DNA of 12,055 bases from an uncultured Amaricoccus sp. (GTDB taxonomy: Bacteria; Pseudomonadota; Alphaproteobacteria; Rhodobacterales; Rhodobacteraceae). The position numbers and the translations under genes are program-made. The stretch spans positions 1 to 12,055 of the forward strand of contig NZ_CALLYO010000340.1 in the NCBI RefSeq assembly GCF_937858865.1, given 5' to 3'. Numbering within the stretch: position 1 is the first letter of the stretch; each line of letters begins with the position of its first letter. Positions 6,210 to 12,055 of this stretch are shown here, in pieces. The notes beneath the pieces are model-generated. The model made no database searches and was not told where the DNA came from. It saw only the letters and a list, made by a program, of their open reading frames with translations.

Positions 6210-8657
6210 CTAGCCCCTCAGCGCCGCCGCGCGCGGATCATACATCGGTGCGAGGGACGCCTCCGCTGCGCAGACCCGCCCGGCGACATCGATGGCGTAG
6301 GTTGACGCGAGCAGCTCGTCCGCGCCCTCGCCGGGCGTGCAAGGCACGTAGCCGAGGCCGACCGCTCCCCCGAGGGTGTGTCCGTAGTTGCCGGAGGTGA
6401 TATGCCCGACGATGCGGCCGTCGCGGAGGATCGGCTCGCCGTGGAAGAGCAGCGGCCCGGGGTCGGCGAGGCGGAACTGCACGAGGCGGCGGGAGAGGCC
6501 GGCCTCGCGCCTGGCGAGCACGGCATCGCGGCCGATGAAGTCGCCCTTGCCGGTCTTCACCGCGAAGCCGAGGCCGGCTTCGAGCACGTGATCCTCGTCG
6601 GTGATGTCGTGGCCGAAGTGACGGAAGGCCTTCTCGATGCGGCAGCTGTCCATCGCGTGCAGGCCGCAGAGCCGGAGGCCGAGCTCCTCGCCCGCCTCCA
6701 CCAGCGTCTCGAAGACATGCGCGGCCTGGTCGGTGGAGACGTAGAGCTCCCAGCCGAGCTCGCCGACGTAGCTGACCCGGTGGGCGCGGGCGATCCCGAG
6801 GCCGATCTCGATCTCCCGGGCCGTGCCGAAGGGGAAGGCGGCGTTGGAGAGGTCGTCGGGCGAGACGCGAGCGAGGAGGTCGCGGGAGCGCGGGCCCATC
6901 AGCGGCAGCACCGCCTCGCCGGCGGAGACGTCGGTGACGACGGCAGCAGCGTCGCCGAGGTGGCGGCGGAGCCGGCTCAGGTCGCGGTGCAGGGTCGCGG
7001 CCGGGACGACGAGGAGAAAGGCGGTCTCGGCGAGGCGGGTGACGGTCAGGTCGCTCTCGATCCCGCCCCGGTCGTTCAGCATCTGGCAGTAGACGATCCG
7101 GCCGATGTCGACGTCGACGTCATTGGCGCAGAGCCGTTGCAGGAACGCGAGCGCGTCGCGCCCCTCGACCCGGATCTTGCCGAAGGACGACATGTCGAGG
7201 AGCCCCACCCCCGCGCGCAGCGCCATGTGCTCGGCCCGCTGGTTCGCGAACCAGTTCGGCCGGCCCCAGGTGTAGCGGTATTCCGGCGCCTGCCCCGGCT
7301 CGGCGAACCAGTTGGCGCGCTCCCAGCCGGCGGTCTCGCCGAAGACGGCACCGCGGGCCTTCAGGTGCTCGTGCAGAGCCGAGCGCCGGATGCCGCGGGC
7401 GCTGGCCATCTGGCGGTAGGGAAAGTGGTCGGCGTAGAGCAGGCCGAGGGTCTCGGTGACCCGCTCGCGCAGGTAGCGGCGGTTCCTCTGGAACGGCTGC
7501 GCCCGACGGATGTCGACTTCCCAGAGGTCGAAGGGCGGGGCGCCGTCCTCCATCCAGCGGGCGAGCGCCATGCCGGCGCCGCCGGACGAGACGATGCCGA
7601 TCGAGTTGTAGCCGGCGGCGACCCAATAGCCGCGCAGCTCCGGCGCCTCGCCGAGGTAGTAGCGATCGTCCGGCGTGAAGCTCTCGGGGCCGTTGAAGAA
7701 GGTGTGGATGCCGACCTCGGCCAGCATCGGCATGCGGTGGATCGCCTTCTCGAGGATCGGCTCGAAGTGGTCGACGTCCTCGGGCAGCTGGTCGAAGCAG
7801 AAGTCCTCGCGGATGCCGTCCATACCCCAGGGCTTGGCCACCGGTTCGAAGGCGCCGAGCAGGATCTTGCCCGCGTCCTCCTTGTAGTAGGCGCACTCCT
7901 CCGGCACCCGCAGCACCGGCAGCCGCTCCAGCCCCGGGATTGCCTCGGTGACGATGTAGAAATGCTCGCAGGCGTGAAGCGGCAGGGTGACGCCATTCCG
8001 GGCGGCGATCTCGCGGCCCCACATGCCGCCGCAGTTGACGACATGCTCGGCGGCGATATGGCCGGTCTCCTCGCCGCGCTGCCAGTCGACGCCCGTCACG
8101 CGACCGTTGGTGGCGGTGACCGCGGTCACCTTCACACCCTCCGCGATGCGGGCACCACGCATGCGGGCACCTTTCGCGAGGGCGAGGGCAACGTTCGCCG
8201 GGTCGGCCTGTCCGTCCTTCGGCAGGTGGACGCCGGCGACGACGCCGTCGATGTTGAGGTGCGGGTACATCGCCTTGACCTCGGAGGGCGAGAGCGCGTT
8301 CACCTCGACGTCGAAGGCGCGCGCCATGGCGGCGAGGCGGAGGATCTCCTCGCGCCGCTCGGACGTCAGCGCCACCGTCATCGAGCCGCACTGGCGGAAG
8401 CCGGTGGCGAGGCCGGTCTCCGCCTCGAGCCGGGCGTAGAGATCGGCGGAGTATTTGGCGAGGCGGGTGCGGTTCTGGCTCGCCTGGAGCTGTCCGACGA
8501 GACCGGCGGCATGCCAGGTGGTGCCGGAGGTGAGCTGCTTGCGCTCGAGCAGGACCACATCGGTCCAGCCCAGCTCGGCGAGGTGGTAGGCGACGGAACA
8601 CCCGGAGATCCCGCCGCCGATGATGGCGACGCGGGCGGACGCGGGCAGATCGGCCAT
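6210..8657 (-). CDS. FAD/folate-dependent dehydrogenase of the dimethylglycine/sarcosine dehydrogenase family
   Basis: This 815-residue protein has the full architecture of the family. An N-terminal FAD-binding DAO domain occupies residues 8 to about 370, with the dinucleotide loop GGGISG at 14-19. An FAO central segment follows, then a GcvT-like folate-binding domain (about 425-700) and its C-terminal barrel (about 715-805). TSGTTWHAAGLVG contains H49, at the position where rat dimethylglycine and sarcosine dehydrogenases bind FAD covalently. NDRGGIESDLTVTRL at 528-542 is a typical GcvT segment. These enzymes oxidatively demethylate N-methylglycines and pass formaldehyde to tetrahydrofolate. 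The exact substrate (dimethylglycine, sarcosine or a related N-methyl compound) cannot be told from sequence. The chosen start at 8657, MADLPASARVAIIGGG, places the Rossmann strand at its usual distance and has GAGG nine bases upstream. It is divergent from an XRE-cupin regulator, its likely controller. Confidence 0.88.
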   Translation of the reverse strand: MADLPASARVAIIGGGISGCSVAYHLAELGWTDVVLLERKQLTSGTTWHAAGLVGQLQASQNRTRLAKYSADLYARLEAETGLATGFRQCGSMTVALTSERREEILRLAAMARAFDVEVNALSPSEVKAMYPHLNIDGVVAGVHLPKDGQADPANVALALAKGARMRGARIAEGVKVTAVTATNGRVTGVDWQRGEETGHIAAEHVVNCGGMWGREIAARNGVTLPLHACEHFYIVTEAIPGLERLPVLRVPEECAYYKEDAGKILLGAFEPVAKPWGMDGIREDFCFDQLPEDVDHFEPILEKAIHRMPMLAEVGIHTFFNGPESFTPDDRYYLGEAPELRGYWVAAGYNSIGIVSSGGAGMALARWMEDGAPPFDLWEVDIRRAQPFQRNRRYLRERVTETLGLLYADHFPYRQMASARGIRRSALHEHLKARGAVFGETAGWERANWFAEPGQAPEYRYTWGRPNWFANQRAEHMALRAGVGLLDMSSFGKIRVEGRDALAFLQRLCANDVDVDIGRIVYCQMLNDRGGIESDLTVTRLAETAFLLVVPAATLHRDLSRLRRHLGDAAAVVTDVSAGEAVLPLMGPRSRDLLARVSPDDLSNAAFPFGTAREIEIGLGIARAHRVSYVGELGWELYVSTDQAAHVFETLVEAGEELGLRLCGLHAMDSCRIEKAFRHFGHDITDEDHVLEAGLGFAVKTGKGDFIGRDAVLARREAGLSRRLVQFRLADPGPLLFHGEPILRDGRIVGHITSGNYGHTLGGAVGLGYVPCTPGEGADELLASTYAIDVAGRVCAAEASLAPMYDPRAAALRG

Positions 8658-8702
8658 GGCGGAGAACCTCAGGGGCGAGTCGGGACAGCGTGAGTGAACA
8701 TC

Positions 8703-8738
8703 TTTTCGTGAAAATATCAACTAAAATTTCATTAGAAA
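8703..8738. promoter_or_regulatory. AT-rich promoter/operator region with two TTTC...GAAA dyads
   Basis: In an otherwise GC-rich genome, 8700-8745 is strikingly AT-rich. It contains TTTTC-GT-GAAAA at 8703-8714 and TTTC-ATTA-GAAA at 8727-8738, two short dyads sharing TTTC/GAAA halves and centred 24 bases apart, roughly two helical turns. It lies between the divergent dehydrogenase and XRE-cupin genes, so cooperative binding by that regulator is a reasonable inference. No known consensus was matched. Confidence 0.4.
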
Positions 8739-8825
8739 GGATTCATCGGCCGTCACCTTCACCCTCGCCGTTGACGCGAACGCGATTTGCGGATGGAATC
8801 CGGGGGTCACCAGAAGGAGTCCGTC

Positions 8826-9380
8826 GTGGCGGAGCGGATCGGCGCCGACTTGAGGGCCCTGCGCAAGGCGCGAGACATCACGCTCGTGGAGCTCTCCGCC
8901 GCGGTCGGACGCTCCGTCGGCTGGCTCAGCCAGGTGGAGCGCGGACTGGCCGAGCCGTCGGTTCGCGACCTCGGCCTGCTCGCCCGGCACCTCGGCGTCA
9001 GCGTCAGCCTGTTTTTCCGCTCGGCGTCGAAGCGGCCCGAGGAGCAGGGCGTCGTCCTGCGGTCCGAGGACCGCATCCCGATCGGCTCCCGCGCGACCGG
9101 GCTCATGGAGGAGTTGCTCTCGCCGTCGCTCGGTGGCGCGTTCGAGATGATCCGCTCGACCTTCGCCCCGCATGCCGACAGCGGCGGCACCCGATCCGCT
9201 CGCGGGCGCGAGGACGGTGGCGTGGTCATTTCCGGCCGCCTCCTCCTGACGATCGACGGAGTCGAGTTCGCCCTCGGCCCGGGTGACAGCTTCCAGTTCG
9301 CCGGTGGCGACTACGCGTGGCGAAATGATCAGGACCAGCCGGCAGTGGTCCACTGGATCATCGCGCCGCCGGTCTACTAG
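8826..9380 (+). CDS. XRE-family regulator with C-terminal cupin sensor domain
   Basis: The 184-residue protein has an XRE/Cro-type helix-turn-helix at about residues 6-62 (IGADLRALRKARDITLVELS, then VGRSVGWLSQVERG and DLGLLARHLGVSVSLFF). A small cupin barrel follows at about 110-180, with GVVISGRLLLTIDGVEFAL and LGPGDSFQFAGGDYAW as the typical cupin strands. This is the PuuR/SutR-like architecture, in which the cupin is thought to sense a small metabolite. It is divergent from the dimethylglycine-dehydrogenase-like gene, and control of that gene is the natural inference. The GTG start at 8826 was chosen because AAGGAG lies six bases upstream. In-frame alternatives at 8793 (ATG) and 8787 (TTG) have no such site and would add 11-13 residues. 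It is followed by a 237-base gap with hairpins. Confidence 0.88.
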   Translation: MAERIGADLRALRKARDITLVELSAAVGRSVGWLSQVERGLAEPSVRDLGLLARHLGVSVSLFFRSASKRPEEQGVVLRSEDRIPIGSRATGLMEELLSPSLGGAFEMIRSTFAPHADSGGTRSARGREDGGVVISGRLLLTIDGVEFALGPGDSFQFAGGDYAWRNDQDQPAVVHWIIAPPVY

Positions 9381-9617
9381 GCGCCAGCCAGCCCTCCTGG
9401 GCCTGCGGATCGGCGCGATCCGGGCCTGCGGGCGAGTAACGAAGCATTAACCCGACGAATCCTTTCAGGATCAATGGGATACTTATAGTTTCGCGCGCGA
9501 AATCCTGATCGCCCGGCAGCTCGACGCGCCTGCCGGCGGCGCCCCGCCCCGCTCGTTCTTGCGTCTTCACCCGATTGCCCTTGGGCTCCCGTCAGGCCGG
9601 AAGGGTCCCGCGGACGG
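9381..9617. other. Non-coding gap with several inverted repeats, function unknown
   Basis: No convincing gene lies between the XRE-cupin stop and the hemerythrin stop. Besides the hairpin at 9406-9422, it holds three more structures. TCAGGAT/ATCCTGA arms lie at 9465-9471 and 9502-9508. TTTCGCGCGCGAAA, a perfect 14-bp palindrome, lies at 9489-9502. CCGGCAG/CTGCCGG arms lie at 9513-9519 and 9530-9536. The middle part, 9440-9490, is locally AT-rich and contains TACTTATAG, which resembles a -10 element on the plus strand. Read on the minus strand, the 9513-9536 stem lies about 80 bases past the hemerythrin stop and could help end that operon. A small RNA is possible but unsupported. Confidence 0.4.
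9399..9431. repeat. Hairpin CGGATC/GATCCG flanked by a 10-bp direct repeat, after the XRE-cupin gene
   Basis: Perfect six-base arms CGGATC (9406-9411) and GATCCG (9417-9422) surround GGCGC, starting 25 bases after the stop at 9380. The same segment contains a direct repeat GGGCCTGCGG at 9399-9408 and 9422-9431. The stem may end transcription of the regulator gene, but no T-run follows, so a terminator role is only possible. Confidence 0.3.
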
Positions 9618-10091
9618 TCAGGCGACCCCCTCGAAGCGAGGGAACAGCACGTCGTTCTCCAGCCGGATGTGCTCCTCGAGGTCCGCCACGAAGCTGCCGA
9701 GCCCCTCGTAGAGCGCCGTCCACGTACGGCAGGCACCCTTGGGCAGGGTCAGCGCGGCCGTGAGCCGCCGGATCTCGGCGATCCCGGCGGTGTGGTCGTC
9801 GTGGTCGGCGCGCATCGCGGCGATCGGTTCTCTGACAGCCGCGCTGCCGCGGCGGATTGCCGGAAAGAGGATCAGCTCCTCCTTCTTCATGTGCACCTCG
9901 AGCTCGCCGATAAGCTTCTCCAGGAGGGTGGCCAACCCTGCAGGCGCACTGGGGTCGCCGGCGTGCACCGTCTCGACCCGCGCGGAAAGCGCGGCCAGAT
10001 CGGGGAGCTGCTCGCGGTGGCGCCGGTGATAGCGCGCCTCGATGTGCCGGGTCAGGGCAGCGGAGTCGTCGATCGGAGCGGAGTCAGTCAT
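9618..10091 (-). CDS. Short RIC/YtfE-like di-iron hemerythrin-domain protein
   Basis: This 157-residue protein matches the C-terminal hemerythrin domain of YtfE/RIC (repair of iron centres), which restores iron-sulfur clusters after nitric oxide or oxidative damage. The expected ligands can be read: H25 in RYHRRH, H43 in ETVH, H67 and E71 in EVHMKKEE, H97 in RADHDD, and H141 and E145 in EEHIRLEND. This corresponds to E. coli YtfE H84, H105, H129/E133, H160 and H204/E208. The usual N-terminal ScdA/DUF542 domain (about 60 residues) is missing. The sequence starts cleanly, with GGAAGGA upstream of the ATG, so this is a short family form rather than a truncated gene. It is the last gene of the operon with the DUF6522-hemerythrin fusion and the DUF2249 gene, beside an NsrR-like regulator, which supports a nitrosative-stress role. 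Confidence 0.87.
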   Translation of the reverse strand: MTDSAPIDDSAALTRHIEARYHRRHREQLPDLAALSARVETVHAGDPSAPAGLATLLEKLIGELEVHMKKEELILFPAIRRGSAAVREPIAAMRADHDDHTAGIAEIRRLTAALTLPKGACRTWTALYEGLGSFVADLEEHIRLENDVLFPRFEGVA

Positions 10092-10160
10092 CCGGATATC
10101 CTTCCTTCGGTGCAGGGGGCAGACGGCGCGCGCGTTCCGGTGACCTGCAGGGCGCGCAGT

Positions 10161-10955
10161 TCACGCATCCGCGCCGGCTCCGGGTTCGGGCGGCCGGAGC
10201 ACGTCGTTCTCCAGCCGCACGTGCTCGGCCAGGCTGTCGATGAATTCGGCAAGACCGGCATAGAGGGTCACCCAGCTGGTGCAGGCGCCGTCCGGCAGTT
10301 CAAAATCCCGGCTGATTTCCCGGATCCGTGCGCACTCCGCGGTCAATCGGGCATGATCACTCCGCAACGCCTCGATCCGAGACCCAAGGCCGGAGGTCGC
10401 ACCACTGCGGATCATTGGAAAGACGACGCACTCGGCCGATCGCATATGTGCCTCCAGCGCACCTCCGATCCGGCCGAGGGCCCGACGGAGGCCCGCAGGG
10501 ACGCCCTCGTCATCCTCGTGAAGGTCCTCGACCATCTCGGCCAGCTTCCCGAGCTCGCGGAGCCGTCGACGATGGCGGGCGTGGAACCGGCTTTCGATAC
10601 GTTGCGTCAGATCTGTGAAGCCATCGCCCGAGGCATCGCCTGCCCCGCAGCCCGATCGTGATTCACCTGATATTCCCGGCTCGACCTGCACCGGCGTTCC
10701 GGGGCGCGGAGCGACCCTTGCTCGCGTGCGCAACAGCACACCCCCTGCATCATTCACCGTCAGGCGGACGCGGATTGCCCCGTGGCGAAACGTAATCCGA
10801 TGGCGTCCCTCGTCCTCACCCCGTCCTTCTTCACACAGGCTGGCAATTCGACCCTCGCGCATCAGGCGCTGGACGTCGTCCGCCGGTACTCCGAGCAGCG
10901 GTCCGAGGGCAACGGCGTCGATCTGAAATCCGTTCTCGGTCCGCTCCAGTCGCAT
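10161..10955 (-). CDS. Fusion of an N-terminal DUF6522-like domain to a divergent YtfE-like hemerythrin domain
   Basis: The 264-residue protein has two parts joined by a low-complexity linker at about 82-113. Residues 1-81 resemble DUF6522 (ENGFQIDAVALGPLLGV, LMREGRIASLCEEG, HRITFRHGAIRVRL), a small uncharacterised domain that I recall from nitrogen-oxide gene neighbourhoods. Residues about 114-252 are a YtfE-like hemerythrin, paralogous to the next gene downstream. Most ligand positions remain: H128, H146, H170, H201, and H245/E249 in AEHVRLEND. However, the glutamate four residues after H170 is replaced by A174 (HMRSAEC), with E175 one position later, so the di-iron site may be altered. The start at 10955 has GGAGG about eight bases upstream; the frame is open further upstream only as a shadow of the DUF2249 gene. 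Function is unknown, with a link to NO or iron handling inferred from its neighbours. Confidence 0.8.
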   Translation of the reverse strand: MRLERTENGFQIDAVALGPLLGVPADDVQRLMREGRIASLCEEGRGEDEGRHRITFRHGAIRVRLTVNDAGGVLLRTRARVAPRPGTPVQVEPGISGESRSGCGAGDASGDGFTDLTQRIESRFHARHRRRLRELGKLAEMVEDLHEDDEGVPAGLRRALGRIGGALEAHMRSAECVVFPMIRSGATSGLGSRIEALRSDHARLTAECARIREISRDFELPDGACTSWVTLYAGLAEFIDSLAEHVRLENDVLRPPEPGAGADA

Positions 10956-10986
10956 GGTCCTGTCCTCCCTGGTCCCCTTCGGCCGA

Positions 10987-11235
10987 TCAGGCGGTCGAGC
11001 GGGTGATCGCCACCTGCCAGACTTCGGGTCCGTCGCGCAGGAACTCGACGGCAAACCGGTCGGGCCAGCTCTCCTGGATCCGCCGCAGGAGCGGAAGCGG
11101 GGCGTGATCGTTGAGCAATACGAAGGTCCCGCCCGGCTCCAGCGCCTCGAGGGCTGCAAAGACGGTTGCGTGGCGCTGTGGTGGAATCATCGGACGAAGA
11201 TCGACGATGACGGGCACGGTGGTGTCAGCAGGCAT
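10987..11235 (-). CDS. Small DUF2249-domain protein
   Basis: The 82-residue protein is essentially one DUF2249 domain: VDLRPMIPPQRHATVFAALE, then LEPGGTFVLLNDHAPLPLL and GPEVWQVAITRS at the end. DUF2249 has a TusA-like fold and often sits beside or inside hemerythrin-domain proteins in denitrification and nitrosative-stress clusters; its biochemical role is not established. It is the first gene of the minus-strand operon, 31 bases before the DUF6522-hemerythrin gene. The start at 11235 (MPADTTVPVIVDLRP) has GAGGAA upstream at normal spacing. An upstream in-frame ATG at 11292 would add 19 residues that do not belong to the domain and would start within the putative operator. Confidence 0.85.
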   Translation of the reverse strand: MPADTTVPVIVDLRPMIPPQRHATVFAALEALEPGGTFVLLNDHAPLPLLRRIQESWPDRFAVEFLRDGPEVWQVAITRSTA

Positions 11236-11282
11236 GAGTCTTTCCTCGGACGAGCTGCGCCCCATGCTTTGCGTATAAAGAA

Positions 11283-11295
11283 ATATTGTCAATAT
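11283..11295. promoter_or_regulatory. Perfect 13-bp dyad ATATTGTCAATAT in the divergent promoter (candidate NsrR-type operator)
   Basis: ATATTG and CAATAT are perfect arms around a single T. Two more outer bases (GA/TC) match after one mismatch, giving about 19 bases of dyad. It lies in the only AT-rich part (11270-11300) of the gap between the DUF2249 operon and the NsrR-like gene. On the minus strand it contains TTGACA, a perfect -35 sequence; on the plus strand TTGTCA is 17 bases from TATGCA. A protein bound here could therefore block both promoters. The neighbouring Rrf2 regulator is the obvious candidate, by inference. Confidence 0.5.
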
Positions 11296-11425
11296 CTCTT
11301 TTGACTGCTATGCAGATGGCTCGTCCGGGAGGTGGCTCGCCACCTTGATGCCTTGCCGGGACGCGGGCAGACGGACCCGCAGAGACGGCCGGTGTGCGGC
11401 GCGAGAGGCGGATCAGAGAACGAAC

Positions 11426-11944
11426 ATGCGGCTGACGATGATGTCGGACTACGCGTTGCGGGTGCTGCTCTACGCGGCCGCGCATCCCGAGCGGCTGGTG
11501 ACGATCGACGAGACGCAGGAGGCCTATGGGATCTCCCGCGGCCACATGATGAAGATCGTCGGCGTGCTCGCCCGCGCCGGCCTCCTGCGCTCGCAGCGCG
11601 GCCGGACGGGGGGCTTCACCCTGGGCCTGTCGCCCGAGAAGATCCGCCTTGGCGACGTCGTACGCCTGACCGAGCCGGACTTCGACATGGTGGAATGCTT
11701 CGCGCCCGGCAATACCTGTGCCATCACACGCTTCTGCCGGCTCCCGGGTATCGTCACCGAGGCGCTGTCCGCCTTCATGACGGTGATGGACCGACACACG
11801 CTAGCCGACCTGATCATCCGGCCGCAGGACTTCGGCGCAATAGCGAGGAATGAGGGGCATCGTTCTGACGACAGGAGCAGAGGCGCGGCAGCGTCGCATG
11901 GATCAACCGCTGCCGGCCGGTCTCAAGGCGGAGCTCTACCATGA
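11426..11944 (+). CDS. NsrR-like Rrf2-family regulator (nitric-oxide-sensing type)
   Basis: The 172-residue protein begins MRLTMMSDYALRVLLYAAAH, the classic NsrR/Rrf2 start, with a winged helix through about residue 85 (YGISRGHMMKIV, then GRTGGFTLG, IRLGDVVRLTEP). Three cysteines, C91, C98 and C104 (C-X6-C-X5-C in ECFAPGNTC...TRFC), are placed like the iron-sulfur cluster ligands of NsrR. D8 matches the aspartate that acts as fourth ligand in Streptomyces NsrR. NsrR represses NO-defence genes until NO destroys its cluster, which fits the divergent hemerythrin operon. The core ends at TLADLI near 130. The remaining ~40 residues are polar and low in complexity, and the last codons overlap the end of the convergent permease gene. 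The ATG at 11426 has only a weak GAGAA site; a longer frame begins at 11345 but adds no conserved sequence. The symbol nsrR is likely but not certain. Confidence 0.85.
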   Translation: MRLTMMSDYALRVLLYAAAHPERLVTIDETQEAYGISRGHMMKIVGVLARAGLLRSQRGRTGGFTLGLSPEKIRLGDVVRLTEPDFDMVECFAPGNTCAITRFCRLPGIVTEALSAFMTVMDRHTLADLIIRPQDFGAIARNEGHRSDDRSRGAAASHGSTAAGRSQGGALP

Positions 11945-12055
11945 GTTACGCACCGTCGTGAGGATCGGCGACAGGAAAAAAGGCACGCCGACGAGCGCCG
12001 TGATGATGCCGATGGGGAAGACGACACCCGGCACGATCGACTTCGAGACGATCGA
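11936..12055 (-). CDS. C-terminal end of a FecCD-type iron/siderophore/heme ABC transporter permease (partial)
   Basis: Only the last 39 codons and the stop (TAG at 11936-11938) are present; the gene enters from the right edge. The reading includes VPGVVFPIGIITALVGVPF and ends FFLSPILTTVRNSW. The P-x-G-I-x-T-A-L-x-G-x-P-F-F pattern is the characteristic last segment of FecCD/BtuC-family permeases, which import iron-siderophores, heme or cobalamin across the inner membrane. The substrate cannot be told from this piece. The gene converges on the NsrR-like gene and overlaps its 3' end by nine bases, so no terminator lies between them. It is too short a remnant to judge integrity. Confidence 0.8.
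   Translation of the reverse strand, partial: SIVSKSIVPGVVFPIGIITALVGVPFFLSPILTTVRNSW

Noticed and set aside
6378..8693. Long plus-strand open frame opposite the dehydrogenase
   Set aside because: Antisense shadow of a well-supported 815-residue enzyme; its composition is Arg/Ala/Gly/Asp-rich with no motif.
9358..9570. Possible 70-residue minus-strand protein in the non-coding gap
   Set aside because: No recognisable pattern, no good ribosome site seen, and it overlaps the end of the XRE-cupin gene.
11332..11853. Plus-strand frame overlapping the NsrR-like gene
   Set aside because: Arg/Ala/Pro-rich shadow in another frame; the NsrR-like frame has a conserved helix-turn-helix and cysteines.
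1..12055. CRISPR array, tRNA, rRNA or insertion sequence
   Set aside because: No regularly spaced repeats, cloverleaf-like sequence, transposase motif or terminal inverted repeats were seen on reading.

Overview
The window is GC-rich DNA with alphaproteobacterial gene content, probably Rhodobacterales or a relative. This is judged from protein resemblance, codon use and gene order, not from any marker gene. It holds eleven protein-coding genes, two of them cut by the window edges, and no RNA genes, CRISPR array or insertion sequence that I can see.

Positions 1-6155 are a myo-inositol catabolism locus. A minus-strand operon runs from about 4965 leftward: a chimeric gene, iolG (inositol 2-dehydrogenase), an IolI-like TIM-barrel isomerase, iolC fused to a DUF2090 domain, and the start of iolD, which leaves the window. 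A LacI-type repressor is transcribed divergently at 5121-6155 and is the likely regulator. The first operon gene is the main anomaly. It starts as a secreted sugar-binding protein of an ABC importer and, without a frame break, becomes the C-terminal ~100 residues of IolH. The rest of the binding protein, any permease and ATPase genes, and most of IolH are absent. The simplest reading is an in-frame deletion, or an assembly misjoin.

Positions 6210-9380 hold a divergent pair. One gene is a large FAD- and folate-dependent dehydrogenase of the dimethylglycine/sarcosine dehydrogenase family. The other is an XRE-cupin regulator that probably controls it from the AT-rich gap between them. The dehydrogenase ends tail-to-tail with the LacI gene.

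Positions 9381-9617 are non-coding but rich in inverted repeats.

Positions 9618-12055 are a nitrosative-stress/iron cluster. A minus-strand operon encodes a DUF2249 protein, a DUF6522-hemerythrin fusion and a short RIC/YtfE-like hemerythrin. It is divergent from an Rrf2 regulator with NsrR-type cysteines. A perfect 13-bp dyad (ATATTGTCAATAT) lies in the shared promoter region and is the best operator candidate. The NsrR-like gene overlaps, tail-to-tail, the end of a FecCD-type iron-uptake permease that enters from the right edge.
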